A stretch of DNA of 64,000 nucleotides. Source: Actinomadura rifamycini DSM 43936 (GTDB lineage Bacteria > Actinomycetota > Actinomycetes > Streptosporangiales > Streptosporangiaceae). Position 1 is the first letter of the stretch. The number at the start of each line of letters is the position of its first letter. Below, piece after piece: positions 1-7,821 of the stretch. The notes beneath the pieces are model-generated. The model was given only the letters and a program-made list of their open reading frames with translations, was not told the DNA's origin and did no database searches. The stretch is taken from the NCBI RefSeq assembly GCF_000425065.1, contig NZ_AULB01000016.1:62001-126000 (forward strand), in the 5' to 3' direction. The position numbers and the translations under genes are program-made.

Positions 1-70
1 GCCATGATCCCTCCACACCCCGATGTGGACGGCATCCACATAGCGTTTCACCTGCTCAGGAGGTGGGGAA

Positions 71-610
71 TTGCGTCGGAAGATCGTGGCCGGACTGTTC
101 GTCTCGCTGGACGGCGTGGTGGAGGCGCCGGAGAAGTGGCACTTCCCGTACCTCGGCCCGGAGATGAGCGAGGCGGTCGGCGGGATGTACGCCGAGGCCG
201 ACACGCTGCTGCTGGGCCGGGTCACCTACGAGGCGTTCGCCGCGGTGTGGCCGCACCAGACCGGCGGGCTGGCCGAGGCGATCAACGGCATCCGCAAGGT
301 TGTGGCGTCCACGACCCTGCGGGAGGTCGCCTGGCGCAACTCCGTCCTGATCGAGGGCGACCCGGCCGCGGCGGTCGGGAAGCTCAAGGACGGGCCCGGC
401 GGCACGATCACCGTGGCGGGCAGCATCAGCCTGGTGCGCACCCTCCTGGCGGCCGGCCTGCTGGACGAGCTGCGGCTGCTGGTCCACCCGCTGGTCGTCG
501 GCACCGGCATGCGCCTGTTCCCCGAAGGCGCCCCGCCGATCCCGCTGGAGCTGGCCCGGTCGGCCGCCTTCGCCAACGGCGTCCTCGACCTGACCTACCG
601 TCCCGCCTGA
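71..610 (+). CDS. RibD C-terminal/dihydrofolate reductase-like family protein
   Basis: A 179-residue protein of the RibD_C/DHFR-like NADPH reductase fold. The N-terminal strand with 'LFVSLDGVVEAP' and the central 'LLGRVTYEAFAAVWP' segment are typical of small stand-alone members of this family in actinomycetes. The C-terminal 'DELRLLVHPLVVGTGMRLFP' is the family hallmark. Translation probably starts at a TTG preceded eight bases earlier by AGGAGGTGG; no nearer ATG fits. The alpha/beta hydrolase follows 38 bases downstream on the same strand, so the two may be co-transcribed. The substrate is unknown; these proteins are usually annotated only as dihydrofolate reductase family. Confidence 0.85.
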   Translation: MRRKIVAGLFVSLDGVVEAPEKWHFPYLGPEMSEAVGGMYAEADTLLLGRVTYEAFAAVWPHQTGGLAEAINGIRKVVASTTLREVAWRNSVLIEGDPAAAVGKLKDGPGGTITVAGSISLVRTLLAAGLLDELRLLVHPLVVGTGMRLFPEGAPPIPLELARSAAFANGVLDLTYRPA

Positions 611-648
611 CCTACCCCCCACCCGATCGAACGAAAACGGAGCACGCC

Positions 649-1521
649 ATGAACGACGTCCAGCCCCTCGTCCGGACCGAAGCCGAGACCAAGACGCTCG
701 AGGTGCCCGGTGCGCGCCTGCACTACGAGGTCCGGGGCGCCGGGCCGCTGCTGCTGATGATCCCCGGCGGGCCCGCCGACGCCGGCGCGCTGACCGCCGT
801 GGCGGCCGCGCTGGCCGACCGCTACACCGTGGTCACCTACGACCAGCGCGGACTGTCCCGCAGCACGCTGACCGGACCGCCCGCCGACACCGGCGTCGCG
901 GTCTTCGCCGACGACGCCCACCGCCTGCTGGCCGCCCTCGGCGGCGGGCCCGCCCACGTGCTGGGCAACAGCGGCGGCGCCCTCACCGCCCTGGCCCTGG
1001 CCGCCCGCCACCCCGGACAGGTCCGGTCCCTGATCGTGCACGAGCCGCCGCTGCCCGAACTGCTGCCCGACCGCGACCGGTGGCGGGCCGCCTTCCAGGA
1101 CGTGCACGACACCTACCGCGAGCACGGCGCCGGCGCGGCGATGGGCAAGTTCATCACCACCGTCGACGGGGAGAACGCCGCGCCCCCGGCGATGCCCGAC
1201 CCCTCCCAGATGCCGCCCGAGGCGCTGGAGATGATGGGCCGCATCCAGGGCAACCTCGACTTCTTCCTGTCCCACGTGCTGCTGCCGGTGCTGCGCTTCA
1301 CGCCCGACCTCGACGCGCTGCGCGCCGCCCGGGTGCCGGTCGCCGTCGGTGTCGGCGCGGCCTCGGGCGACGGCGTCCCCGCGCTGTCGTCCCGCGTCCT
1401 GGCCGACCGGCTCGGTGTCGAGCCGCTGGCCTTCCCCGGCGACCACCAGGGCCTCGCCGTCGACGCCGCCGCCTGCGCCGACATCATCCACGCCGAACTC
1501 GTCCGCGCCGTCCCGGCCTGA
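649..1521 (+). CDS. Alpha/beta fold hydrolase
   Basis: A 290-residue alpha/beta hydrolase. Visible elements are an oxyanion-side HGG-like loop near residue 39 ('MIPGGPADAG'), 'YDQRGLSRS' after strand 4, the nucleophile elbow 'GNSGGA' around residue 107 with Ser as nucleophile, and a late His in 'FPGDHQG' that would complete the triad. The nucleophile elbow is G-N-S-G-G, as in esterase/haloperoxidase-like members. It starts at ATG; the upstream AAAACGGAG is only a moderate ribosome binding site. It lies downstream of the RibD-type reductase and converges on the VOC gene. Specific substrate not predictable. Confidence 0.85.
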   Translation: MNDVQPLVRTEAETKTLEVPGARLHYEVRGAGPLLLMIPGGPADAGALTAVAAALADRYTVVTYDQRGLSRSTLTGPPADTGVAVFADDAHRLLAALGGGPAHVLGNSGGALTALALAARHPGQVRSLIVHEPPLPELLPDRDRWRAAFQDVHDTYREHGAGAAMGKFITTVDGENAAPPAMPDPSQMPPEALEMMGRIQGNLDFFLSHVLLPVLRFTPDLDALRAARVPVAVGVGAASGDGVPALSSRVLADRLGVEPLAFPGDHQGLAVDAAACADIIHAELVRAVPA

Positions 1522-1542
1522 CCCGCGGCGGCGGGACGGGCG

Positions 1543-1974
1543 TCAGTCGAGGCAGAACTCGTTGCCCTCGGGGTCGGCCATCACGATGTGGCCGAAGCCC
1601 ATCGGCGGCTCGGGTTCGTGCCGCTCCAGCCGGGTCGCGCCGCGGGCGACGAGGCGCGCGGCCGCGTCCTCCAGGGCGGCCATGCGCGCCTCGCCTTCGA
1701 GCCCCGGGGCGGCCCGGACGTCCAGGTGCATGCGGTTCTTGACCCGCTTGGGCTCCGGCACCCGCTGGAAGAACAGCCGCGGACCGGTGCCCGCGGGGTC
1801 GACCGCCGCGGACGCGTCGTTGCGCCTCTCGGGCGGCACGCCCCACGCCTCCAGGGCCTGGTCCCACGTGGCGAAGCCCGCCGGCGGCTCCTGCACCCGG
1901 TAGCCGAGGGCCTCCGCCCAGAAGGCGGCGAGCGCGGCCGGGTCGGCGCAGTCGAAAGTGATCTGGACGTCCAT
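1543..1974 (-). CDS. VOC (glyoxalase/bleomycin-resistance) family protein
   Basis: A 143-residue two-module VOC protein. The first module starts with 'VQITFDCADPAALAAFWAEALGY', and the second ends with 'GFGHIVMADPEGNEFCLD', the classic glyoxalase-like terminus. The usual His/Glu metal ligands are partly recognisable: His in 'NRMHLDV' and Glu in 'GNEFC'. The start is the ATG at 1974; in-frame sequence farther upstream lacks family similarity. It begins one base after the stop of the DinB remnant, so it is probably read from the same transcript. Substrate unknown. Confidence 0.82.
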   Translation of the reverse strand: MDVQITFDCADPAALAAFWAEALGYRVQEPPAGFATWDQALEAWGVPPERRNDASAAVDPAGTGPRLFFQRVPEPKRVKNRMHLDVRAAPGLEGEARMAALEDAAARLVARGATRLERHEPEPPMGFGHIVMADPEGNEFCLD

Positions 1975-1975
1975 A

Positions 1976-2182
1976 TCAGCTCGCCTCCCGACGAGTGTGG
2001 AGGTAGAGGTCGCGGAGCAGGGACACCTCGGACAGGTGGCCGGCGCCTTGCGGCCGCAGGTTCCAGCAGCCGGGCACCGGCTCCCGGAAGTACTCGTCAT
2101 CGGTGAGCCCGTCGAGGCGCGCCCGCAACCGGTGGTCCCGGTGCCAGGTGAGCTGCTCTCTGAGCAGGGAATTCCACGTCAT
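1976..2182 (-). pseudogene. Internally deleted DinB/DUF664-type protein remnant
   Basis: A 68-codon frame. The first ~45 residues look like the N-terminus of an actinobacterial DinB-superfamily protein ('LTDDEYFREPVPGCWNLRP'). The last ~24 residues ('HLSEVSLLRDLYLHTR') look like the extreme C-terminal helix of the same family. Full-length relatives are about 170 residues, so roughly 100 residues of the four-helix bundle, with two of the usual three metal His, appear to have been lost in frame. The frame is still open, so a tiny product could be made, but a working enzyme is unlikely. It is divergent from the WYL regulator and sits directly upstream of the VOC gene. The deletion is inferred from remembered family structure, not from an alignment. 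Confidence 0.55.
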
Positions 2183-2243
2183 GGCCCCGAGTCTTCCCCC
2201 AATCGCGGACAGGTACGTTCCGCGATCGTGCGACGATGGCCGC

Positions 2244-3203
2244 GTGACCGTGGAGGGGACGACCGAGCGGGTGCTGCGGCTGCTCGCTCTCCTGCAGCGC
2301 CGCCCGTCCTGGACGGCCGCCGAACTCGCCGCCGAACTGGGCGTCACCGACCGCTCGGTGCGCCGGGACGTCGAGCGGCTGCGGGCGCTCGGCTACCCCG
2401 TGCACGCGGCGGCGGGCGTCGGCGGCGGCTACCGGCTCGGCGCGGGCGCCCGGCTGCCGCCGCTGCTGCTCGACGACGAGGAGGCGATCGCGACGGCGGT
2501 GTCGCTGCGGCTCGCGTCCGGCGGCACGGTCGCCGGGACGGGCGACGCCGCGCTGCGGGCCCTCGCCAAGCTCGACCAGGTCATGCCGCCGCGGCTGCGC
2601 GCCGAGGTCGGCGCGGTGCGCGGCGCCACCGACACCCTCGTCGGCCCCGGCGTCGAGGTCGACCCGGACCTGCTCGTCACGCTCGCGCGGGCGTGCCGCG
2701 ACACCGTCCGGGTGCGGTTCCGGTACGCGGGCCGGGGCGGCGGCGACCGCGAACGGACGGTCGAGCCGGTGCGGATGGTCGCCACCAGCCGCCGCTGGTA
2801 CCTGATGGCCTGGGACGTCGACCGGGACGGCTGGCGCACCTTCCGGCTCGACCGGATGGGCGGCGTCGCGGCGACGACCTGGCGGTTCCGGCCGCGCGAG
2901 CATCCCGACCCGGTCGCGTACGTGCAGCGTTCCGTCACCGAGCGGCCCTACCGGTACGTCGCGCGCGTCCGGGTGCACGCGGCGGCCGACCGCGTCCGGG
3001 AGCTGATCCCGCCGCAGGTCGGCCGCGTCGAGGACGAGGGCGGCGGCCGGTGCGTCCTCGTCGCGGGCGGCGACGACCTCGACCGGCTCGCCCTCCACAT
3101 CGTCCGGCTCGGGTTCGACGCGGAGGTGCTCGACCCCCCGGAGCTCCGCGCCGCCGCCGCCCGCCTCGCCCGCCGCCTCGCCGCCCTGGCCGGACCCGGC
3201 TGA
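2244..3203 (+). CDS. HTH/WYL-domain transcriptional regulator
   Basis: A 319-residue DeoR/YafY-like regulator. An HTH_11 winged helix occupies about residues 5-60 ('WTAAELAAELGVTDRSVRRDVERLRALGYPV' region), followed by a glycine-rich wing 'GVGGGYRLGAGARLPPLLL'. A WYL ligand-binding domain follows, with 'VRMVATSRRWYLMAWD' holding the W-Y-L triad, and a C-terminal WCX segment. The start is a GTG; nothing like a ribosome binding site precedes it, so a leaderless transcript is possible. It is transcribed away from the DinB-remnant/VOC unit, the natural candidate target. The effector is unknown. Confidence 0.85.
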   Translation: MTVEGTTERVLRLLALLQRRPSWTAAELAAELGVTDRSVRRDVERLRALGYPVHAAAGVGGGYRLGAGARLPPLLLDDEEAIATAVSLRLASGGTVAGTGDAALRALAKLDQVMPPRLRAEVGAVRGATDTLVGPGVEVDPDLLVTLARACRDTVRVRFRYAGRGGGDRERTVEPVRMVATSRRWYLMAWDVDRDGWRTFRLDRMGGVAATTWRFRPREHPDPVAYVQRSVTERPYRYVARVRVHAAADRVRELIPPQVGRVEDEGGGRCVLVAGGDDLDRLALHIVRLGFDAEVLDPPELRAAAARLARRLAALAGPG

Positions 3204-3219
3204 CGCCCCTCGGGCGGGG

Positions 3220-3837
3220 TCAGCGGACGGTGATGGGGGCGGTCAGGAACGGGAAGGCGGTGAGCTCGCGGGTGAACGGGATGCCGGTGAGCTCGGCGGC
3301 GAGCGCGAAGGTCCGGGGAAGCTTGTCCGGGTGCAGGCGCGCGAACTCGGCGCGCCGGTCGCCGCCGGGGTCGGTCGGGATGCCGAGGCCGCGCAGCGCC
3401 GCGTCGATGCGGTGCGGGTCGCTCCCCCACCCGTCCTTCGGCAGGGGCGGGACGAATCCGCAGACCACCTCACCGTCGACGGCGTAGACGAACCGGTCCT
3501 CGGCGTGATCGTGCCGGGCCACGGCGACCAGCTCGCAGCCGCGCGACAGGCGGGCGGAGCACTCCGGCAGGACGGCGGTCCGGCCGCCGATCTCGACGGC
3601 CGCGCTGCCGCCGCTCGCCTGGACGACGCCGACCTGCCCGCCCTCGGCCTCCAGCGCCGGTTCGTCCCCGACGTCCCACAGCTCGGCGAAGGCGACCTCC
3701 CGGCCGGCCTCGCCGGGAGCGAACCGGTGCAGCACCTCGGACGGGGTCAGCCCGGGGAAGAGCGCCACGCAGAAGACCTCGTCCAGCCCGTCCTCCGGGG
3801 CGTCGAGCCAGCGGAACGGGGCGAGCGGATCGGTCAT
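3220..3837 (-). CDS. DUF6461 family protein, copy 1
   Basis: A 205-residue cytosolic protein of the actinobacterial DUF6461 family. It begins 'DPLAPFRWLD' and has a conserved middle 'GCELVAVARHDHAEDRFVYAVDGEVVCGF' region. It ends with an alpha-helical 'LPRTFALAAELTGIPFT' segment seen again in the paralog at 6013-6642. No catalytic residues or membrane segments are evident. It lies 12 bases downstream of the tetR gene on the same strand and probably shares its transcript. Function unknown; family members are abundant in actinomycetes and sometimes occur in multigene arrays. Confidence 0.8.
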   Translation of the reverse strand: MTDPLAPFRWLDAPEDGLDEVFCVALFPGLTPSEVLHRFAPGEAGREVAFAELWDVGDEPALEAEGGQVGVVQASGGSAAVEIGGRTAVLPECSARLSRGCELVAVARHDHAEDRFVYAVDGEVVCGFVPPLPKDGWGSDPHRIDAALRGLGIPTDPGGDRRAEFARLHPDKLPRTFALAAELTGIPFTRELTAFPFLTAPITVR

Positions 3838-3849
3838 TCCGCCACCGTC

Positions 3850-4479
3850 TCACGAAGGGGGCGGGGTGCGCAGGATCAGCGAGACGCCGTGGTCGAAGCG
3901 GTCGTCGAAGGCCGTGGAGGCGAAGTGGGGGAGCACCCGCGCCAGGGCCGGGTGCCGCTCCGGGTCGACGCGTTCACCGAGTTCGGACGCCAGGGCGTCC
4001 GGGGCGGCCTGCTCCTCCTGGGCGAGGCCGAGCGTGAAGTAGATGAGGCTCCAGGCGGTCCAGGCCGCCTCGCGCTCCGGGCGGCCGCCGTCGAGGAGCG
4101 CGCCGATCAGGGCGTCCCCGAAGCGGAGCGTCGCGGGTTCCGCGGCGTACGTGCCCGCGACGACGGCGGCGCCGTCGCGGTGGGCGAGCAGGGCGCGGCG
4201 GTACCGGTGCGCGAGCCCGCGGGCGCGCTCGTCCCCGCGGGCGGGCAGGCCGTCGAGGGGCGCGCCGGCGACGATCGCGTCCGCCATCAGCTCCAGCAGC
4301 CGCGCCTTGCTCCGGACGTGCCACAGGACGGTGTTCATGCGGACGCCGAGCCGGTCGGCGACGCCGCGGACGGAGACGCCCGCGGCGCCCCGCTCGTCCA
4401 GCAGGTCCAGGGCGGCGCGGACGACCTCGCCGGGTCCGAGCGGGTCGCGCCGGCCGTCGCCCCCTTGCGTCTTGGTCAC
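3850..4479 (-). CDS. TetR-family regulator (TetR_C_1 type)
   Basis: A 209-residue repressor. The N-terminal TetR HTH is at about residues 15-60 ('VSVRGVADRLGVRMNTVLWHVRSKARLLELM'), followed by an all-helical ligand-binding domain. The 'NTVLWHVRSK' recognition helix and the C-terminal layout resemble the tetracycline-repressor subgroup. The start codon is GTG. The gene is divergent from the FAD monooxygenase at 4530, and a perfect palindrome (4505-4519) lies between them. A drug- or aromatic-compound-responsive repressor of that monooxygenase is therefore the obvious model. Confidence 0.88.
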   Translation of the reverse strand: MTKTQGGDGRRDPLGPGEVVRAALDLLDERGAAGVSVRGVADRLGVRMNTVLWHVRSKARLLELMADAIVAGAPLDGLPARGDERARGLAHRYRRALLAHRDGAAVVAGTYAAEPATLRFGDALIGALLDGGRPEREAAWTAWSLIYFTLGLAQEEQAAPDALASELGERVDPERHPALARVLPHFASTAFDDRFDHGVSLILRTPPPS

Positions 4480-4504
4480 CGACCTAGTGTACTGGGGACC
4501 GTTG

Positions 4505-4519
4505 TTGGTCAGTGACCAA
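4505..4519. promoter_or_regulatory. Palindromic operator, probable TetR site
   Basis: Perfect inverted repeat TTGGTCA-G-TGACCAA between the divergent tetR and monooxygenase genes. The last bases overlap the AAGGAGG ribosome binding site of the monooxygenase, so bound repressor would block both transcription and ribosome access. A further half-site, TTGGTCAC, lies at the tetR start itself (4472-4479), consistent with autoregulation. Binding by the neighbouring TetR is an inference from position and symmetry. Confidence 0.6.
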
Positions 4520-4529
4520 GGAGGTACGC

Positions 4530-6068
4530 GTGGAACAGGTCGTCATCGTCGGCGGCGGGCCGGTCGGGCTGTGGCTGGCCGCGGAACTGAGGCTCGGCGG
4601 AGCGGACGTCACGGTGCTGGAGGCGCGCGCCGAACGCGACGCGCGGTCGAAGGCGCTGACCGTCCACCCGCGCACGCTGGAGCTCCTCGCGTCCCGCGGC
4701 ATCGCGGACCGCTTCCTGGCGGACGGCCGCCGCATCCCCGGCGGGCACTTCGGCGCCCTCGACGAGCGGCTGCCGTTCGGCGGGCTCGACACCCCCTTCC
4801 CGTTCACGCTCGCGCTCCCGCAGGCCCGCACCGAGGAGCTCCTCGAAGAGCACGCCGTCGCCATGGGCGCGCGGGTGCTGCGCCGCCACCGGGCCGTCCG
4901 CCTCACCCAGGACGGCGAGCGGGTGCGGATCGAGGCCGCCGGCCCCGCCGGGCCGTACGTCCTCGACGCCCGGTACGCCGTCGGCTGCGACGGGACGCGC
5001 AGCACGGTGCGGGACGCGGCCGGCATCGGCTTCCCCGGCACCCCCGCGACCGCGTGGGGCTGGCTGGCCGACGTCGTCCTGGACGATCCCCCGCCGGGCG
5101 GGGCGCTCAGCGTCTCCGGCCCGGCGGGCGGGGTCATGGTGGTGCCGCTGACGGAGACGCTGCACCGGGTCGTCGGCACCGACCCCGCATGGCTGGGCGC
5201 CGACTGGCCGGGCGACCCGACCCTGGACGGGCTGCGCGCCAAGGTCGCCCGGATCGCCGGCGGCGACCTCGGCATGCGCGACCCGCACTGGCTGTCGACC
5301 TTCGGCAACGCGGCGCGGCAGGCCGACCGGTACCGCGCGGGACGCGTCCTGCTCGCGGGCGACGCCGCCCACATGCACTTCCCCGCCGGGGGCGTCGGCC
5401 TGAACGTGGGCCTGCAGGACGCCGCGAACCTCGGCTGGCGGCTCGCCGCGACCGTCCGCGGCGACGCCCCGGACGGCCGCCTCCTGGACGGCTACCACGC
5501 CGAACGGCACCCGGTCGGCGCCGACCTGCTCCTCGCGACCCGCGCGCAGACCGCGCTGATGACCGCCTTCGACTCCGACGGGCAGGCGCTGCGGGCCCTG
5601 CTCGGCGGACTCGTCGCCGCCGTCCCGGACCTGGCGGACGCGCTCGCCCTGCGGCTGACGGGCCTCGGCGTCGCCTACCCCGCCCCGCCCGGCGCGCACC
5701 CGCTGACCGGGCGCCGCGCCCCCGACCTGGCGCTCGCCGGCACGACCCTCTTCACGCTGCTGCACGCGGGCCGCCACGTCCTCCTCGACCTGGCGGGCGA
5801 CGCGCCGCCGCCCGCGGACGCGCACCGGCTGACGGTCCACTCCGGCCCGGCGGCCGGCGCCGGCGCGGAGTGGGCGGGCGTCCGGGCCGCGCTCGTCCGG
5901 CCGGACGGGCACGTCGCGTGGGCCGCCGACACCGCCGACCCCGACGGCCTGGCGGCCGCCGTGGCCGGGCGCTTCGCGGGACCCGGCGAGGCGCGTCCGT
6001 CCGGCGGCCGCGTCAGCGCCGGGTCGTCGGGCCGACCAGGAGCGGGAAGTCGAGGAGGGGGCGGGTGA
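4530..6068 (+). CDS. FAD-dependent aromatic monooxygenase (group A)
   Basis: A 512-residue flavin hydroxylase of the PHBH/rifampicin-monooxygenase type. The N-terminal dinucleotide motif is 'VVIVGGGPVGLWLA', followed by the DG motif 'VGCDGTRSTVR' and the GD motif 'LLAGDAAHMHFPAGGVGLN' near residue 285. A C-terminal thioredoxin-like domain runs from about residue 390 onwards. AAGGAGG lies five bases before the GTG at 4530, which decides this start over the in-frame GTG at 4512 inside the operator. The 3' end overlaps the convergent DUF6461 gene by 56 bases. Divergent TetR control suggests inducible hydroxylation or inactivation of an aromatic compound. Confidence 0.88.
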   Translation: MEQVVIVGGGPVGLWLAAELRLGGADVTVLEARAERDARSKALTVHPRTLELLASRGIADRFLADGRRIPGGHFGALDERLPFGGLDTPFPFTLALPQARTEELLEEHAVAMGARVLRRHRAVRLTQDGERVRIEAAGPAGPYVLDARYAVGCDGTRSTVRDAAGIGFPGTPATAWGWLADVVLDDPPPGGALSVSGPAGGVMVVPLTETLHRVVGTDPAWLGADWPGDPTLDGLRAKVARIAGGDLGMRDPHWLSTFGNAARQADRYRAGRVLLAGDAAHMHFPAGGVGLNVGLQDAANLGWRLAATVRGDAPDGRLLDGYHAERHPVGADLLLATRAQTALMTAFDSDGQALRALLGGLVAAVPDLADALALRLTGLGVAYPAPPGAHPLTGRRAPDLALAGTTLFTLLHAGRHVLLDLAGDAPPPADAHRLTVHSGPAAGAGAEWAGVRAALVRPDGHVAWAADTADPDGLAAAVAGRFAGPGEARPSGGRVSAGSSGRPGAGSRGGGG

Positions 6069-6642
6069 AGGGGACGCCGGTCAGCTTCGCGGCCAGCGCG
6101 AACACGCGGGCGATCTTGTGCTCGAACAGGCGGTCCCAGGACGCCTCCCACTCGTCGTCGTCCAGGGGGTCGGTGGGCAGGTCGAGCTCGCGGAGGAGCG
6201 GGTTGAGCCGGTCGGGGTCGCGGCCCCAGCGCCGGGCGGGGCTGTGCGGGACGAAACCGGTCACGACCTCCCCGTCGACGGCGTAGCAGAAGGCGTCCTC
6301 GGCGTAGTCGTGCCGGGAGACCGCGACCACCTCGCAGCCGTCCGAGAGGCCGCCCGCGTCCTGGGCGCCGAACCAGCCCCACAGCTCCACGGCGACGCTC
6401 CAGCCGCTCGCCTCGAGCACCCCCACGTGCCCGCCGGAACCGCCGCTGGTCGTCGAGAGGAACTCCGCGACCGTGTCCGACAGGTCCCCGAACGACATCT
6501 CCCGGCCGACCGTCCCGTCCGGGCCGAAGCGGCGCAGGACCTCCGCGGGGGCGACGCCGCGGAGGAACGACACGCAGAAGATGTCGTCGAGGGCGCCGCC
6601 GTGCTCGTCGAGCCAGTGGAACGGGGCGAGGGGGTCGGCCAT
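6013..6642 (-). CDS. DUF6461 family protein, copy 2
   Basis: A 209-residue paralog of the protein at 3220-3837. It shares the 'DPLAPFHWLD' start, 'DGCEVVAVSRHDYAEDAFCYAVDGEVV' core and 'ARVFALAAKLTGVPFTRPL' end. The pair has the same orientation and length and brackets the TetR/monooxygenase pair, so the arrangement looks like a duplication with the regulatory pair between the copies. ATG start with a GGAGGA ribosome binding site. No motifs point to an activity. Confidence 0.8.
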   Translation of the reverse strand: MADPLAPFHWLDEHGGALDDIFCVSFLRGVAPAEVLRRFGPDGTVGREMSFGDLSDTVAEFLSTTSGGSGGHVGVLEASGWSVAVELWGWFGAQDAGGLSDGCEVVAVSRHDYAEDAFCYAVDGEVVTGFVPHSPARRWGRDPDRLNPLLRELDLPTDPLDDDEWEASWDRLFEHKIARVFALAAKLTGVPFTRPLLDFPLLVGPTTRR

Positions 6643-6730
6643 CTCGTCCTCCTTCGGGAACGAACAGGCAGCTTCTCACGAACGTGGGACGCCCCCGGGG
6701 CGCGCGGCGCGCCGAACGTCCCGTCCGCGA

Positions 6731-6745
6731 CGGACCTTCGGCCCT
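6731..6745 (+). promoter_or_regulatory. Possible DosR/DevR-like dormancy box
   Basis: The sequence CGGACCTTCGGCCCT lies about 55 bases before the Acg-type nitroreductase start. It follows the GGGAC-TWWA-GTCCC layout of DosR-regulated promoters with a few mismatches. Genes of the Acg/nitroreductase family are classic members of hypoxia/dormancy regulons in actinobacteria, which is why the match is worth noting. Only one box was found and no DosR-type regulator is encoded in the window. Confidence 0.35.
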
Positions 6746-6798
6746 ACCGGGGGCCGTCCCCCGGATGGTGGGCTTCCGCCGGAGAGGGGACAGTGATC

Positions 6799-7821
6799 AT
6801 GCAGACGAGGAACACGCGCGCACCCGCCGGGTCCGGCGGCGTGCCGACCGACGTCCGGGACGCCGTCGAGGACGCGGTGTGGGCGCCGTCGGTGCACAAC
6901 ACGCAGCCGTGGCGGTTCGGGGTGCGCGGGACGCGGATCAGCCTGCACGCGGACGCCGGCCGCCGGCTGGACGTCGTCGACCCGGCGGGCCGCGAGCTGC
7001 TGATCAGCTGCGGCGCCGCCCTGTACACCCTGCGGCTGGCGCTGCGGGTGCGGGGCTACGGGTTCCTGGTGCGGCCGCTGCCCGTCCCGGGCCGTCCGAC
7101 CCTGCTGGCCGAGATCGACGTGGAACCCGGCGCGGGGCCCGCGGGCGACGAGGTGGTGCGGGAGCACGCGCAGGTCCGGCGCCGCCGCAGCCACCGCGGC
7201 GGGTTCGGGCCCGAACCGGTGCCCGCGGAGGCGGTCGCGGCGCTGCGGCACGCGGCGGGACAGGAGGGCGCCGGGCTCGTCCGGCTCGGCGACACGGGAG
7301 ACGAGACGGCCGTCGCCGCCCTGTCCAACGCCGCGGAGCAGATCCAGCGGCGGCTGCCCGACTACGCGGCGGAGATCGCCCGCTGGGCGCCGCCGCCCGG
7401 TGCGCCGCGCCGGGACGGCGTCCCGCCCGCCGCCTACCCCCGGCACGCTCCGCGGACCGCCCCGCACTTCCCCTCCCGGGACTTCGCGGGCGGCCGGGAC
7501 TGGGGCGCCGAACCCGCGGACGGCGGCGGGACGGCCCGGGCGGGGGACGCGGTGCTGCTGACGACGCCCGGCGACACGGCCGTGGACCGCCTCCGCGCGG
7601 GGCAGGCGCTCCAGCGGATGCTGCTGCGCGCCGCCGGGTACGGCCTGGCCGCCGCGTTCCACACCCAGTCGCTGCAGGTCCCCGAGCTGCGCACCGTGCT
7701 GCGGCTGCGGTTCTGCGACGGCGGGCACCCGCAGATGCTGCTGCGGCTCGGCGTGCCCGAGGGCGGTGCGCCGCACTCGGTCCGCCGTCCCGTCGAGGAC
7801 GTCCTCACCGAGGAGGCGTGA
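6799..7821 (+). CDS. Acg-type FMN-binding nitroreductase-family protein
   Basis: A 340-residue protein of the Acg (Rv2032-like) nitroreductase family. The N-terminal 'AVEDAVWAPSVHNTQPWRF'-type motif is the family's signature FMN-contact segment. It continues with two nitroreductase-like halves and the C-terminal 'LQRMLLRAAGYGLAAAFHTQSLQVPELR' helix pair. In mycobacteria these proteins bind FMN but often lack reductase activity and belong to the dormancy regulon. A GGAGAGGGG stretch precedes the ATG; a GTG two codons earlier is an alternative start. The 3' end overlaps the convergent histidine kinase by 17 bases. Confidence 0.85.
   Translation: MQTRNTRAPAGSGGVPTDVRDAVEDAVWAPSVHNTQPWRFGVRGTRISLHADAGRRLDVVDPAGRELLISCGAALYTLRLALRVRGYGFLVRPLPVPGRPTLLAEIDVEPGAGPAGDEVVREHAQVRRRRSHRGGFGPEPVPAEAVAALRHAAGQEGAGLVRLGDTGDETAVAALSNAAEQIQRRLPDYAAEIARWAPPPGAPRRDGVPPAAYPRHAPRTAPHFPSRDFAGGRDWGAEPADGGGTARAGDAVLLTTPGDTAVDRLRAGQALQRMLLRAAGYGLAAAFHTQSLQVPELRTVLRLRFCDGGHPQMLLRLGVPEGGAPHSVRRPVEDVLTEEA

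Noticed and set aside
1..70. Possible gene end or start at the left edge (ATG at 4)
   Set aside because: The frame from that ATG becomes plausible protein only at the hydrolase gene. The first 70 bases hold only the ribosome binding site of the RibD-type gene.
4043..6286. A 747-codon plus-strand frame across tetR and the monooxygenase
   Set aside because: Very Arg/Pro-rich, overlaps two well-supported genes out of frame, and has no family features.
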